DNA from: Membranipora membranacea
Taxonomy: Eukaryota; Bryozoa; Gymnolaemata; Cheilostomatida; Membraniporidae
DNA: 64,000 bases
NCBI GenBank assembly: GCA_914767715.1
Contig: OU612065.1
Location: forward strand, 23,746,001 to 23,810,000
Direction: 5' to 3'
The position numbers were made by a program, and so were the translations under genes. The notes under the pieces are model-generated. The model was given only the letters and a program-made list of their open reading frames with translations. It was not told the DNA's origin and did no database searches. Below, piece after piece: positions 46,271 through 60,000 of the stretch. Within the stretch, counting starts at the first letter, position 1. Each line of letters begins with the position of its first letter.

Positions 46271-49200
46271 ATGTCATCAGCTTGGCCAGCTCTCAAATCT
46301 GGTCTCCTCTCGGCGTTGGGAAGTAATAAGGATGAGGTGGACGACAAGATTTATCTTGCTGCCAAAAGTAGGGCTGAGCTGATCCCTGGAACGAGATCTA
46401 AGGAGTTCATTGACTGGTTTCTGCCACTTCTCAACAAACACAAAAGTGATGGTGGATATATCCTTGATGTCGGCACTGCTAACGGGTTAGTTATTTTGAA
46501 ACATCCAATACAAAATCTTATTGCTATGAACAGAGTATGATTGGAAAAATTTCAGGAAGTTTTCTTGTATGCACTTTTTTATCAGGAAGAAGAATAATGA
46601 ATGTCTGCTACACAACACGGGGGCCGTCGGACGTAGGGGGAGGGGGCAAGAGTCTGGGGGGCTCAGACTTCATGAGACCATGCCGTATACATTTTCATTC
46701 ATTTTTAAGTTGAAATTGAATTGAATATAAAACTTGTTGTTGTTATATTCAGACATGATGCAGCGTGGCTATCGGACATGGGCTACAATCTGGTAGCTGC
46801 CGATCATAACCCTGAGATGATTAATACATGTAAGAAAAATCGGCAGGTGCTGATTGATAGTGGATCAGCAATTAATTGGGGTGAGTCAAGTCCTTTCGTT
46901 CAATAGAATGAAAATCCTATACCATTCTATCTCTGTGTTCGTATGCTGTTGTAGTGGTCGATCGATATTGTACAGCAACTGAAACCTGAAATCTCCTCTT
47001 CTACCAACGTAAGGAACCGCTCAAGCAAAGCCCACTCATCATGTTCACAAACAGAGCTTAAAATACCTACATGTTTTCCACAGGCTGTGTCACTAATCAA
47101 TTACCACCCTCCCTGAATCAAGGAGCTAACTCCTTACCTGAATCCATCAACCGTCACATTCCTCATCTGAGTTGTTATCCCTCTATTAGTGTCATGATAA
47201 CTCCTAACAACACAACTATAACGACTTAATTCTCCGCTGTTATAGATCTCTCTTGTGGAGGCAGCGGGAGTGAAAACCCGTGAACCGTTTAATAGATTAT
47301 TCCCAAAGCTGATGCTGGACTTCTACTCGTAGAGGAAAAAACCGGTTTCTACCGAATTCAACCTGTTTATATTATGAACTTTTTTTAACCATCGATCAAT
47401 GCATGAAGCAAATAAGACCATGTGAAAACAAAAAACAAAAGAAGCAATAAGAAGGCATTGACGTATTTATGACTATTTATAAAAAAGGCTTTTTCTGCAA
47501 AGAGCAGTATTGGATTTAGGGAGGGTCGTGGTTTTATAATACAAAACGTAGCAGCAATGAGTTTTAGTGAAAAGTTTCATACAGATATACAAACAAAATG
47601 GTTTTTGAGTTCGAGCATTAACAATCTACAACACCTGATATGATGACATGATGACATGATATTTATCAATTGCAATAACAAGGGGAGATAATCCTTTGTG
47701 TGTTTCCTTCTAGAGATGCTGGTGTCAGATATGGTTGGGCTCAAAGAGAATGTTGCTTTGGCGAAAGATTTACCTCAAGTCTATGATTCAGTAGTGTGCC
47801 TTGGGACCCTCATGTTTCTCTTGTAAGTCTTATTAAGTTTACCAGGTTTGTGATTTTTCAAGTTTTTTTCAATTTCTGCTCTTATCTGTGGTGCATACCT
47901 GACAAGTCTCCCTTTTTGGTAGGGAGCCTCCCAGTTTTTAGGGGTATTTTCCACCTCCTCCCTATCTCCCTTTTTCCTCCCTTTTTTCAGCTTCCTTCAC
48001 CCAGACGACTTTTTAAGCTTCTCGTTGCAAGAGAAACTATGTTTTCCTACCCCCACAGTACATATACCTATATATAATTGCCTATTAACATACTATCTCT
48101 CCTTGTTCGTATGAAGTGCAACAATATAAATTGTAAAATCAGGTAAAATTACGCATTTCATAATACGAACGCTCTAGTTTTGGCTCAAAATAAATGACAA
48201 CAAGGGCCAAATTACTCCTTCACTGCTGGACACGCAGAGTGGTACTCCGGGTCAGGAGTTCGTCCGCGGAGGCCTCCTGATTTCTGGGTCTACCAAGTTG
48301 TCATGTATGCTGTGGTGATCCGATAATAAGAATTGGTGCAACCAAGGGTGGAAATAGTAATATTACCAGTGGTAAACAAACTGGAACCATGCAGCACCAT
48401 GCAGCACCATGCACCATGCAGCTATAAGATGGTCCAAAAAATTTGAAGGATATGCATTCTAGACTGCAATTAAAATGAAACCATTTCACTGGCAAAATTT
48501 GCGATTGATTGTTTGTTTATGGGATTTCCCGGATATCTGAGCGATGACTGGTTTCTGTATATTATCTCAATGGGCAGTTTGGTGACCAAAACAATTCAAA
48601 CTTTTGCTTGTGAGATAATTATTTCAGCTACAAGATGTAGAAACAGTTGGTTATTTTGAAAGTTATCTTTTAACGGATAATGAAAAGACAAATTGCTCAA
48701 CCTCTGTTTACTCAAAATTGTTTTATTTCTCCTTATCAGGGAAGAAGAGGATATTCAAAAGACCTTTCAATGCTTTGCAGACCTATTAAGACCCGGTGGG
48801 GCGCTGATACTAGATTTCAGAAACTTTCAATCTGTCTTAGAGCGAGGATATGTGGTGAAGAATGGCGCTCATCCAGGTTGCACAGTATGTAGTCAAAAAT
48901 GATAAAATTTATCTCAAGTGGAAGATGTACGCAATAACCCAATTTCTGAATGGCACCTGATGAAAGTAATTGAAGAAACTGTTTCCTGACATTTTTTAGT
49001 CTTGTCAGCAAGTTTTTTATGGAAAAATTCAATTTTGTCACCCAAGGTGAAATTCATGCTTTGCTCTCCGAGTAGTGAATAGCGATCTCTCTAATTAGCA
49101 ACATTGACCCATCCTTTTTTGGGATAGTGATATGGCTCAACGCAATTGGTTAGCTTGAGAGCTATTCACTGTCAGACGATTGCTGACGCAGGAGTCATCG

Positions 49201-50057
49201 GTTCTAGCCCAATCATGGGGGAGCTTTCAAGGCTGATTATTCCAGCCCCGAGCACCCTTGCGTGAATATCTCCTCTGCTCATAAAACAGCACAATGATGA
49301 GGACAAAAGAATTTTGCACTCCGATGATACGCGTTCATCATTTATATTCATAGTAGCATAGTGTTACATACTGCTGTAGATACTGGTTGCTGATGAATCA
49401 CAACCCTCAAAGATGATAGACAGAATAGAACCCTATGTCCTCTACGGTCCAGGAAAAGTTCCTCTCTCAGTCTTTATGAACTACTGTTGGGCTGATGGGT
49501 AAGTTGTTACTTGTACTGAACTAATTAAGCTCGGCTGCACAAGGATCTAGGAGAGGCAACTCTTATTGTAAGCAATTTGTATATAGATAGTTGTGCTACT
49601 GGCTAATGGTTTTGATGTGTCAAGTAGCTCATTGCATCAAGTGAGCTTATCTGATAGTCATATAAATACAGACACGGCCTGAACAATTCTTAGGTTTGAA
49701 CAAGGCTAGTCAGATGGGGGGGGGGGGGGGAAACACTATCTGAATAAGCTAATAACTAGCTGTTATTTTCGCCTACTGATTCTACTCTTGTTTTTCCCCT
49801 CATGAAATCTTGTCTAAGTCATTAATGCTATTCATGTAATGTTTTATGACGTGGATTACCACATGGTATTGTTTCTGATTTTCAGGTCAGCCTCTCCATT
49901 GCTATTCAAGCCGCTGACTGTGGATTTGATCTGCTCTGTAGCAAAGAATACATTCGGAGACAACTGTGAAATAACAGTTTACCATGACTTCCAAACTGAC
50001 CATCCAGACCCTGTAGAAGCGTCTTGGCTTTTCTTTTATATTAGAAAATCTGATTGA
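46271..50057 (+). CDS. GNMT-like SAM-dependent methyltransferase, intact
   Basis: Six exons: 46271-46485, 46753-46880, 47714-47822, 48740-48884, 49380-49498, 49886-50057; these join to 295 residues, the same length as human glycine N-methyltransferase. Class I methyltransferase landmarks: motif I region GYILDVGTANGHDAAWL, acidic end of strand 2 AADHNPEMI, motif for strand 4 YDSVVCLGTLMFLL, and LRPGGALILDFRNFQSVLERG, which parallels [21 protein letters not shown]-type sequence in GNMT. The G-loop (DVGTANG) departs from the GNMT DVACGTG, so the substrate is uncertain: glycine, sarcosine or another small amine. The product should be cytosolic; no signal peptide is seen. ATG 46271 matches the start of the pseudogene copy; an in-frame ATG at 46226 is less likely. 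AATAAA at 50325-50330. Confidence 0.82.
49131..49250 (+). repeat. tRNA-like SINE in the methyltransferase intron
   Basis: TGGCTCAACGCAATTGGTTAG (A-box-like) and CGGTTCTAGCCC (B-box-like) at tRNA-like spacing, followed by a body with GCCCCGAGCACCCTTG. The boxes deviate from consensus and no acceptor stem forms, so it is not taken as a tRNA gene. It lies in intron 4. Confidence 0.5.
49716..49730. repeat. Poly-G tract (15 bases)
   Basis: An uninterrupted G15 run in the last intron of the intact methyltransferase gene. Poly-C runs of similar length occur at 36883-36895 and 42904-42914. Lengths at such runs may be sequencing-dependent. Confidence 0.9.
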
Positions 50058-50330
50058 TGTGTTTTCAAGCATTAAAAGTACCTGTGCACTTTTGTCGCAG
50101 CAGGGAACGCAAAGCATGAAATGAGACAGTATTTAAGAAAAAAGGCATTGGTTTTCCAATGCCATGATGTTACTAAGAAGTTATCAGGATGAGCGGTGAT
50201 GCACTTCTGAACACTGTCTTTTGACAGTATTACAAGATACAAGCATAGTATCAGATTCATGTTATACCCATTATTTTATTTTATTCCGCTAACTAACATG
50301 TAGTTACCCGTAATTGTAGTCAGCAATAAA

Positions 50331-50970
50331 TAGACATTGATAAAAATATAGATGTAAGATAAACTATCAAAATTTATGACAAAAAGGGACAAAAATGACT
50401 AGAACTCTGTGGTAGGCTTAGAACAATATCATCAGGTGATATCTGAAATACAAGTCTCAACCAAGACAAAAATTAGAAAATGGCACATATATTAAACAAC
50501 TTGACGGTTAGAAAAGAATAAATTCTAGCACTTGTGTGTACCAGTGATTGCTCCTCAATATTTGGTTCAGCTAAGGTTGGTAACTTACTAACATACCAAT
50601 TCATGTCTGTTTATACCTCTTCAGAATGCAAAGGTATCTCAAATGTAGAAAAAACTTGGTCATTGGCTTATTTAATATCATAAGGAGAAAATGCACAGTT
50701 TCAGGCCTGAGTTAACACAACACAAAAACATATCTAAAATATTTTTTCGATAGCACTTCACATATTGACTATTTGCGTCGTAATAGTCGAGTTTCAAATT
50801 AAAAATATAATCAAATGTGTAGGGAATGTATGATGACTAGAGTAGATGCTGGAATTTTTTATGACAACAGCAGTCATTGCAGCTCTTATAATTTATCAAG
50901 GGGAAACTGTCATAGAGTGCTCAGTTTTGTAAGCAACTTCATAGCCTTATCTCGAAGGCTCCTTTTTTGT
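50331..50970. other. Intergenic region between converging methyltransferase and SLC12A8-like 3' ends
   Basis: No gene was recognised. TTTATT at 50971-50976 is the likely polyadenylation signal of the SLC12A8-like gene, about 52 bp past its stop. Confidence 0.45.
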
Positions 50971-51027
50971 TTTATTTTGAAAAAGGGACCTTTGAGGTGA
51001 GGCTACAACTTAATCTAAGTTAACAGC

Positions 51028-54000
51028 TCAATTCTCCTCATCACACAACAGAGGCAGTTCATCGCCTGGTCTAAGCTCTGATTGATGATACGGTTTTCTC
51101 TGTGAGAAATCTTCATTGTCATCGTTGAGCTGAGCCTGAGTGGTGGTCAGTAAAGGGCTGTGCTGATTGACTATAACATGACCCTGATAGTCTTCTGCTT
51201 TCCTATAGAAAAAAGATAAGAAATGACAAATAATTTGGAGTTGTCTCTACATACAAAAGCGAAAGACGATTCTTAATCAAATGTGATTACAGCGTTTTTC
51301 GACCCCAACCTCTTTATGATAGAAGCTTAGTGATATAGGTATGGATTAACCCCATCCCAGTAACTAATATGTTGGCTGTGAGAAGTGTGTGGATGTTTGG
51401 TATTGACAAATCGATAATCAGCTACTGAGCAGGAGAAAGAAAATCATGTAAGGAGATTCTGCAAACCAGACAATAACCTATACCTATAACCTATATCTAA
51501 TACCAATGCTTCATAACCAACCTACCTCTGACATGAACTCCTGATCCAGCCAATCAGAGAGAACTTTGCAATACCTAAAATAAAACAATAAGTCTAGTAA
51601 CACAAGTACAAATTAAAAGTTTATATGGGAATCAATATTAGTAGATGACATAAATATTAAAAAGATATGATTTTTTTCCTAGCGATATTGGTGAAAGTAC
51701 TATTGATAAAACAGGCCACACAACCTTGCCTAACACAATGATGAGTGATATGCATGCATTCAACACTTAGCACGCATATAATAATCATTCATCAAACAGA
51801 AAGCGCTTCAGGGCGTTACGTGATTGAAGGTCACATGCTCTCTTGAGATTCCTGACATTACTCAAACAAGTACACTGTATAATAATATGTAGGCATGTCA
51901 CTGTACCTGGGTGCGCTCCGGGTATAGCATACACTAAATACATATATAGAAGACCTAACGCTGTGAGGGCTACGAGAGCGTATAACCACTGGGTGGCAAA
52001 CATTATAGTCAGTGAGCCAAATGCCTGCAAATATAAATGAAATACATAATCTGCACAGTGCTAAACCTTCTTTCATACTTGGATTGATGTAAAAAGGAAT
52101 CATTCTTGTAATGAAGACAATACCCTGGTAGTCGAAGCGATGAATTGGAACTTAAGTGTCTAAAAAGGTATGATGAGAATTGATGCTAATGAAGTTGTGA
52201 TATATACAGCTCTACCTGAAACCCTACTGGCATGCGTCTTTTCTATGAGTTCTGTAAAAGTTCTTGACTTATTACTGGGAGAAGTAAGCTAGAGCAAGTA
52301 GCTAAGAAACTTACACCGAATAAAGAGAACCATCTGTTACAGAATTGAGAGTACCATGATGGCTTCATTTTGTAAATCTTCTCAGGTTCAAGTGATCTCT
52401 GCTCATCCTCAGTGTCTGCAGATATGACAGGGTAATTAACCGCAAAGAGCACTTGATCATAGTGTCACACCGAATATGCACATATAAGTGATTTAGGTTA
52501 TAGGTAAAATATCCAATTTAACTTACACAGTATTCATTATGCTATTGTAAGGTTTTGTATCATGCAAAGTGAGCATTCAATTTCATATAGTATCTCAAAA
52601 TGTTATTTGAAATCGACAGAACTGCAATTATTTGTAGTTTCAAGGTTGGTTGCACTACTCAAAGATCACTTCTGACTTGACTAGCCATTTATTGCATGTC
52701 ACCTAGCGTCATGAATGGATGGCGTGAGTGACGCAAGCTTATAGAGTTATTATATACTATACTATTATATACCATATATATTATATAATAACTCTATGCG
52801 CAAGCCCCTCAATCTGAACTTATCAGTTTTGCATGACTGTGGGATGATCAGAGAGATATAAAGGTCCACAGGTGACTAAGTATATGGAGTGAGAGTGGAA
52901 CAAACCTGTTGGTTTAGCAACGGAATTATTTGTATTAAGATTAAGTTTCTCGTCTGCCGTTGAGACGTAACACGGCTGACCAGTTTGAACTGAGTTTGAG
53001 TATTTTCTTTCCTCAGGAAACAGATGATCTAAATCGTTATCTGTCTCATCCCCTTCCCCTCCCTCCTCCTCTACAGGCTGCTGCTGTCTCTGAGACACTG
53101 TCTCGTAATCAGGAGGTCTGAAACAGAGATTATAATTTAATATGTAAATTATATATATATAATAAAAACTTTATTTTGAACCAATCAAAGAGGGCAACAC
53201 ACTGGGGCCCCTCTATATAAGTAATGTGCTGCAGATGATACAATGATTATATAGGATGAGGTAACATGAGATGTCCTTGATGATACGCATCAATAAGCTA
53301 TCACCGGCACTAAATATTTCATGAGAAGGAAGACGGAACAAGTTATAAGATCGCCATTTTTAGTAGAACCACAATATTCACCTGTGTACTACATATATTT
53401 CAGCAATCAAAATTCCATGAACTCGACACGCCAAAATCAGAACTGAACTATTGTCACACCGAATAACCTTGACAAATCATCGGCGTTGGTGGGAGGCAAG
53501 AGATTGAGGGGCTAAGTCTGGTTGCTTTATATTTCACATCAGCAGCCCCAATAAACTATATAAGACAGAGCCTTACCTATCATTCTCCTCCCTGTTAAGT
53601 TCTCCGCTGTTCTGCAGGCTCCCATACCCATTATTACCCTGACTCCCTATGGACTTCTGACTAATATTGCGACGAGGAGCAGGTATTGGTTTATTACTGT
53701 TTGTATTGAGATCGGCAGTCATGGCTAATGCAAAGTAGGCATAATCTACAGCTATGTAAGTGATAAGGAATGGCATGGTGACTATAGGTGCAAGGAAGTT
53801 CAGATCTCCAACGCAGACAAAGACCAGCGAGGTGAGCCCGACTACTGTCAGAGCCACAACTGGTACCTTATTCGCTCCTCGCTGTAATATGAGAATGAAT
53901 ATATTTATTATGCAAGGTAATGAATAGTGATCCAATCATAAACATGGATAATATATTTTACATGTTTCTGATCTGTTGGGTTCAGGTTTCTGAATTATTA

Positions 54001-57000
54001 GTAGAATAAAGATGGACTCGTAAGTTTCTATCGGGTTTTTTACCTCCATCTTAGAACTTTTATTTCCTCATAACAGACCTTGTTACCGGACAAATTTTGT
54101 TGTGAAGATGTTCCAACACGGCCAATTTGCCCAACTGTTATGTCTGTTTTAAGATATCAGCAAAATAGCTAAATCAGCAGTCAAACTTTATTTAATTTGT
54201 GTGTCACAAAATCTGGCTAAAGTAATGTGTTCGAGTGTGATCACAGTGTTGTTGATGTCTAGCTCAGCAAAGTCACATTGATTTCTGTACAAACTACCAG
54301 CTTATACAAAAAACTTTCAGACAAATCAGAGCAATTATTCGCAAAGATTACATTTCCTTCCAGCCATTCACAGCCAATTAAGGCTGTTTGTGTTCCAAGA
54401 TCGGTGATATTATTTCCTAATTACACTACTTGAAACATGCTGCTACACATTACCAAGTCTCATGATCAATAAGCTGTCAACGCCATGATTTTTGCTCACA
54501 TGCTGATGATGCTACCATTCTACATAAGACATTTTTTTAACTCCACTGTCGGAGGGCATACAAAAAATGGTACTATTTTGCTTGAGGATGGCATCAGTAT
54601 TTCACCTTTCAAATGTCAGTTTAGATGTTACAAAAAACATTACATAGATACAACATACAGCAGTGTGCACACCTAGCATTGACATGTGGCCGAAACAAAA
54701 AACACAATATGCAGCCACGTGTCAAGGCTAGGCATAGTTTAAGCGCTTAAACTGTATCGGGATAGCTGGCAGTAGCATTTCATTATCAACAATTTTCCCA
54801 ACAGGGGTGAGGGTAGTTGTTGACGATGAAATACTACTACCAGCTATCCCAACACAGTTTAAGCGCTTAAACAAAGCTAGGCACACCACTTTGTGTATAT
54901 TGTGTTACAGAAGATTGGTTAGAATACATGTGATGACCTCTTACATACCCCTATACTGAGATATGACAATGGAGCTGGAAAGTTGTTCCCTGAGGCTATT
55001 GATTGTAGAACACGCGGTGCTCCGTACAGACCCCCCATACATGAGGTTATAGATGATACATATAAGCCTATCAACCACAGGGCACCAAGTGCAGAGACCT
55101 ATAAAATTCAAGCGTTTGTTAATTTACCAAATTAGTAATAGAAATTGATGAGAGGACTGTAGAAAATGGTTCAAGGGTAAAGGAACCTGTTCCAGCAAGT
55201 TACTGATGAAAAATAGTTATTCAATTCACTGTCAGCTGCTGCTGTGCACATGCTGCAGGTGACAGTGATGTGAATCTCGGTCTGAGTGCCCAAGCCGTGT
55301 GAAGTATTTACAGGGCCTTTACGAGATGATAATATCCTGTCCCTGCTATATGAACGATCTGAAAAATCTTAATCCAATTGCGTTGCTGGCTTCTTCTCTA
55401 TCCCTATCGCTAATAATTAGTTGTTACTGGGTTAAATAACACCACTTCGGTTGGAGTGGCGTCATCACTTTACTGCAGAATTTTGATGATGGTAGCACAA
55501 GTTCATTCACTGCCACATCAAACATTATTAACTCAATAAAGGCGGCAAGAAGTCGACAATTAGACTGCTAGAAAATGGCTATCATGAAGCAATGCTCTCT
55601 CTTTTTCACCTTTATAGGTCATTTCAACATTACATTGCTGCATGTTGATACATTGTTGTGTACTGATTGGTGAGTTTTATACTTACTTTTTCAGACACCA
55701 TATAGTCTGACTTGAGAGCCCATCTCTCCACCATCGAGCCCAGTATAAGTACAAATATGACATAAAATGATCCGCTACAATATGAACCAAGGTTAACATA
55801 AAAAGTGTATAATAATATCATCGAAAAGGTCAAATGCACTTGAAAGAGAATGCCACAACGCCATTCTAAGAACTACCCAGAACAATTAATATTAATTATT
55901 AATATTAATTATTAATTATTGTTTACTGTAACTGCTCACCTGAGAAATGTGGCAGCTATCGTTCCCTGTGCTATGGCTTTTCTAGGGTTGTGCAGGTCAC
56001 CTGACATATTGATACCAGCTAAAACACCACAAGCTGTGGGAAAGAAAACTCCGAACACAGTAAAGAAGCTCTCTCCGAAAGCGTAATCCGGAGCCGTGTT
56101 GTTTCTCAGTAAGTGATATGAGAAACCAATCACGCCATCGCCTAAAGTAACCAAGAGAATGGTCAAGTGTCATTTGACTGCAACTGATGATAATAATCTT
56201 GTAATTTATAGATTGGATATGTCTTTTAGGCAGTATATTTCCAAGAAAGTTGTTGACATTATATTGATGTGGAACAAGTTCCGTTGGCAATTTTCAGCCG
56301 TAGAAAATCAAGATCAAAATTGGAATTAATTTCTACGCAGGTATTGTAGCAGTAAAACGGGAGAATTCCATTTGGGATGAAAATGTTATAAAAAGAGAAT
56401 ATCAATATTTCTGTTTCCAGCTATAATTTTCAATTCCAGATATTATTTCAATGGAAAGTTTGAAGCTCAAATCAGTATATGCAGCCATATCCAAGCTGCA
56501 AAAGGCGCTGGTAGAAATAATCAATGTGCATGTAGGCGTAGCCGGAAGAAATCTTCTTGGTTATGGAGAGCACTCAACCTACTGCATTGTAATTAGACAC
56601 CAAAGTCTTCTCGATATCAAACAAAAGAGCATGTGATCAATGCAGGGATCGAATCGGTGACGCCATCAAATTATGTAATAATATGCCTATGTCACATGAT
56701 CGTGTGTTGTGCTGGTAATTCAAAGCCAGATGTTGTCAGTATAATAGATTTTATATCCTATAAAAACACAGTCCCTCTTCATCTATATAATGATATCACA
56801 TGTTAATCCCAATGGTGATGTCATTCAAAGCTTGGTAATGTGAGACGAGACAACTTATTCATTTACCTGCGTGCAAATTACAAATTTGGGTCTTTTGGAA
56901 TATAATACCAATGGTTGATAAAATGCCCCCTCCCCAGCTCGGCGATCAAATTTTGTTGGTAAAAACAGATGTGTTTTTTAATTTCTGCAGGACCTGCTTT

Positions 57001-60000
57001 AGAAACTGTCATGTTCATAGATGTTGTTATCAGCAGATCAATTTAAAACTCAACCTTTAACTTGTTGCAACTTACTACCATTTAAAAATCCTAAACAGCC
57101 CAGTTCAACTAATACAATACCGACTTAGATGTGGGTACCGAAGGAAGATCTTTTAATCGGGTTAACAGAGCAGCCCAAACTGACTGACATGTCACTTGAA
57201 GATGCTGACAGCTGTATATATACTCATAACCCGCACACGATGGCCCTTAGATAGCCCTTACCAGGATCATAGCTGATGAAGGATCCTACGAGAAAATCTA
57301 CAGCTGCAACCATGATGGTGAATAAGAGTACTAACTGAAGTCGAATCACCCACTTCACACCTGCCACATTGATACCTGCAATATAAAGATATCACAGCGC
57401 AGTTGTAACGCTGTTAGAACCCGAAATGGTGGTACCAGGTTTTCTAGTATACCTTGGCCTGCATATGAATAATACATGATTTAAGGTAAATAATATATCA
57501 GGGCTCAGGGGCAGACGAAGGTCGGGCTTCTATACACTTTGATATTACTGGCACATAGAGCTTTGATGCTTGAATGGTGTTAAAGCTGCAGGTGATAAAA
57601 TACTGGCAGCTCATTAAAACGACCTACACTCAGACTACACTCATAGACTGATAGATACAGTTGCCTTCCACACATTCAATGGTTCACACCTAGCCTTGTT
57701 ACGCGGCATCTTTTGAATTATTGTTAGGAAAAAATGTTGCTGCGTGACAACCCTAGTTCACACATATTAGCCTGGTTACATATTTGCCATATTTTTGTCT
57801 AATTACCAGTTGATTCTCCGGTCAAGGTGGCATCAGGTACATCCTGCTAAAGGCAAACAACATAATTGAGGAAAGAACTTATTTGGAGAAGAGCCCCAAT
57901 AGCAAATCCTCTAATGTATATTCACCAAATGATTTGTTAGTTGTCCAGGGGTCTTTCAATAAAAAACAGCCAAACTCACAATCTGATCGCTCACTCAATT
58001 AAGTGAGTGTTACCTGTCAGGGTCTCGCTCAGAAATCTCATACTCATTGATGGAGCGAGATACATTCTGAGTGAGTGATTTTGTCTAATTTAATGACCAA
58101 GTCAGTGATAATTTTGAGCGATGTGATATTGATAATTTGCTTAAGTAAAGCATCGCTCATTCTAATTGAAAGACCCCCCTGACTAACATTGAGATACCGA
58201 TAATGACCGACTGATATAAAATAACAATAGCTATAAGTTTACTCAGACGTACCGGTAAGTAGAAGAAGAGCCCCAATAGCGAATCCTCTCGCTATCCATT
58301 TATTCTCAGACATGTTCAGCAAATCTGATATACTCTCACCAAAGCCGATAGTATATAAAGAACAGGAAACCGCCTGTGTAATACATACAAGGAATAACAA
58401 TAATTAATGTATGAATGTGATGACTACATTTACGTGGAAAATTCTACAGGTGTTAACAGCCAAAGGCTCAACCTTGATGGTCTCCTATATCCCCTGCTTA
58501 CAGCACATATTTGGCCTTGATAAGAATCAGGTAAGCATCAATTTCAGGGTTGAAAATAGACCTAAGTTTACAGAATTTAATGATTTGCTTGATAAACATG
58601 TAACAGAAGGACTGCCCAGTTTGTTTCATTTAGTGTTAACAAACAGTATTGGAGAATTGTGGCGCATTTAACCTAGATGTAATGTTTGGTAACATGATTA
58701 CATCAACAAATCATACATAATGCAGCCATATCAAAACCAGATGTTACTGTTGGACATCGTTGCAGGTACAAAAATGACCAATTTACACACTGATAAAACC
58801 AGCAATAGCAGACAAGAAAATGTTGATGAATAAGGAAACAAAATCAGGCTTTCTCCAAAACAGACCCATATAAATTTTCATTCCATGTCAGTCAATCAGT
58901 TTACGACCATATGGAAAATGATTAGCCCGTCGCACGGCCACTTTTTTTGGTTTTGCGAAAGTGGCCGCGTGACAAGGCTAAAAATTGATAATGATAATCG
59001 CCGGCGTCCTGATGACCATACCTTGTCTTATCGTATCGCCTGATTGGATGATTCAGTGATTGCATGTTAGAGTAAGCCTTCAGAGTAAATACCCATGAGC
59101 TCATAGGCTTAACTATGTTGAAGTGGTCCTGAAGTTAAATCTCTGATTATTGATAACTTTTGTTTACTCACTCTTCGGGAATCGATTAAATTTTAATCAC
59201 ATGGGAATTAAAATTAAAGAGGAGTTGTGTGGGACGAGGCACTTAGAACGCTTGTGGTCAGATCAATCTCAAAATCACACTTTATTATCATATTATAGTA
59301 CTATGACAAAATTTGTAGGAACCAATGTCTTTTTCAAATAATATACCCTGTAGCCAAATTCACAATTTGACATTTAATCCTGTGTCTGGTTGGCCGTGAT
59401 TGTTTGATCGTGCCTTAGACAATCCTTACAGTAATGTCAATCACATGCCGGAAGCTGTATCCAATAATTCTGATTGGTATCTATTTTCAACTGATAAGTT
59501 AGTCTCATTAAGCTACGCCTGTCAGCAAAAAATTCAGCCAACATCCTTACGTCGGTTAGGTCTCAGGATGAATTTGGTGCTTCAAAAATTAACCCTTCAG
59601 GGTTTGATAAACAACCTGTAGTTTTTATATTGAATACATATTAATCAGGGTTCAAAATTCATAAGATTATCCTGGGTGTTACTTTTCTGTACTTACTTGT
59701 CCAAAACAATACAGTATTCCCACCGCAGATGCCATTTGACCGCCCAGAACATGTGATAGAAGAAAATACACTCCGCCACGCTCAATCTTACATCGCTCAC
59801 ATATCCCGATACCACTCATGGCCCCGATCGAGGCAACGGACAATGTGATGAATATTATGAGCATGGATAGACCAACTCCAGCATTACCCTGTAAAAACAC
59901 AGAACTATAGACAAATGGTATTTAGCTTGAAAAGGGAGTCTGGTCCGATCACCTTAAAAAGATTTTAACCATTTTGTTTTATACTGTGGTTACAAATCCA

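Noticed and set aside
49131-49220. Functional tRNA gene in the methyltransferase intron
   Set aside because: A and B boxes are off consensus and no acceptor stem forms; SINE head is more likely.
58411-58671. 86-codon plus-strand frame in SLC12A8-like intron 3
   Set aside because: No family resemblance, no splice context, opposite strand to the host gene.
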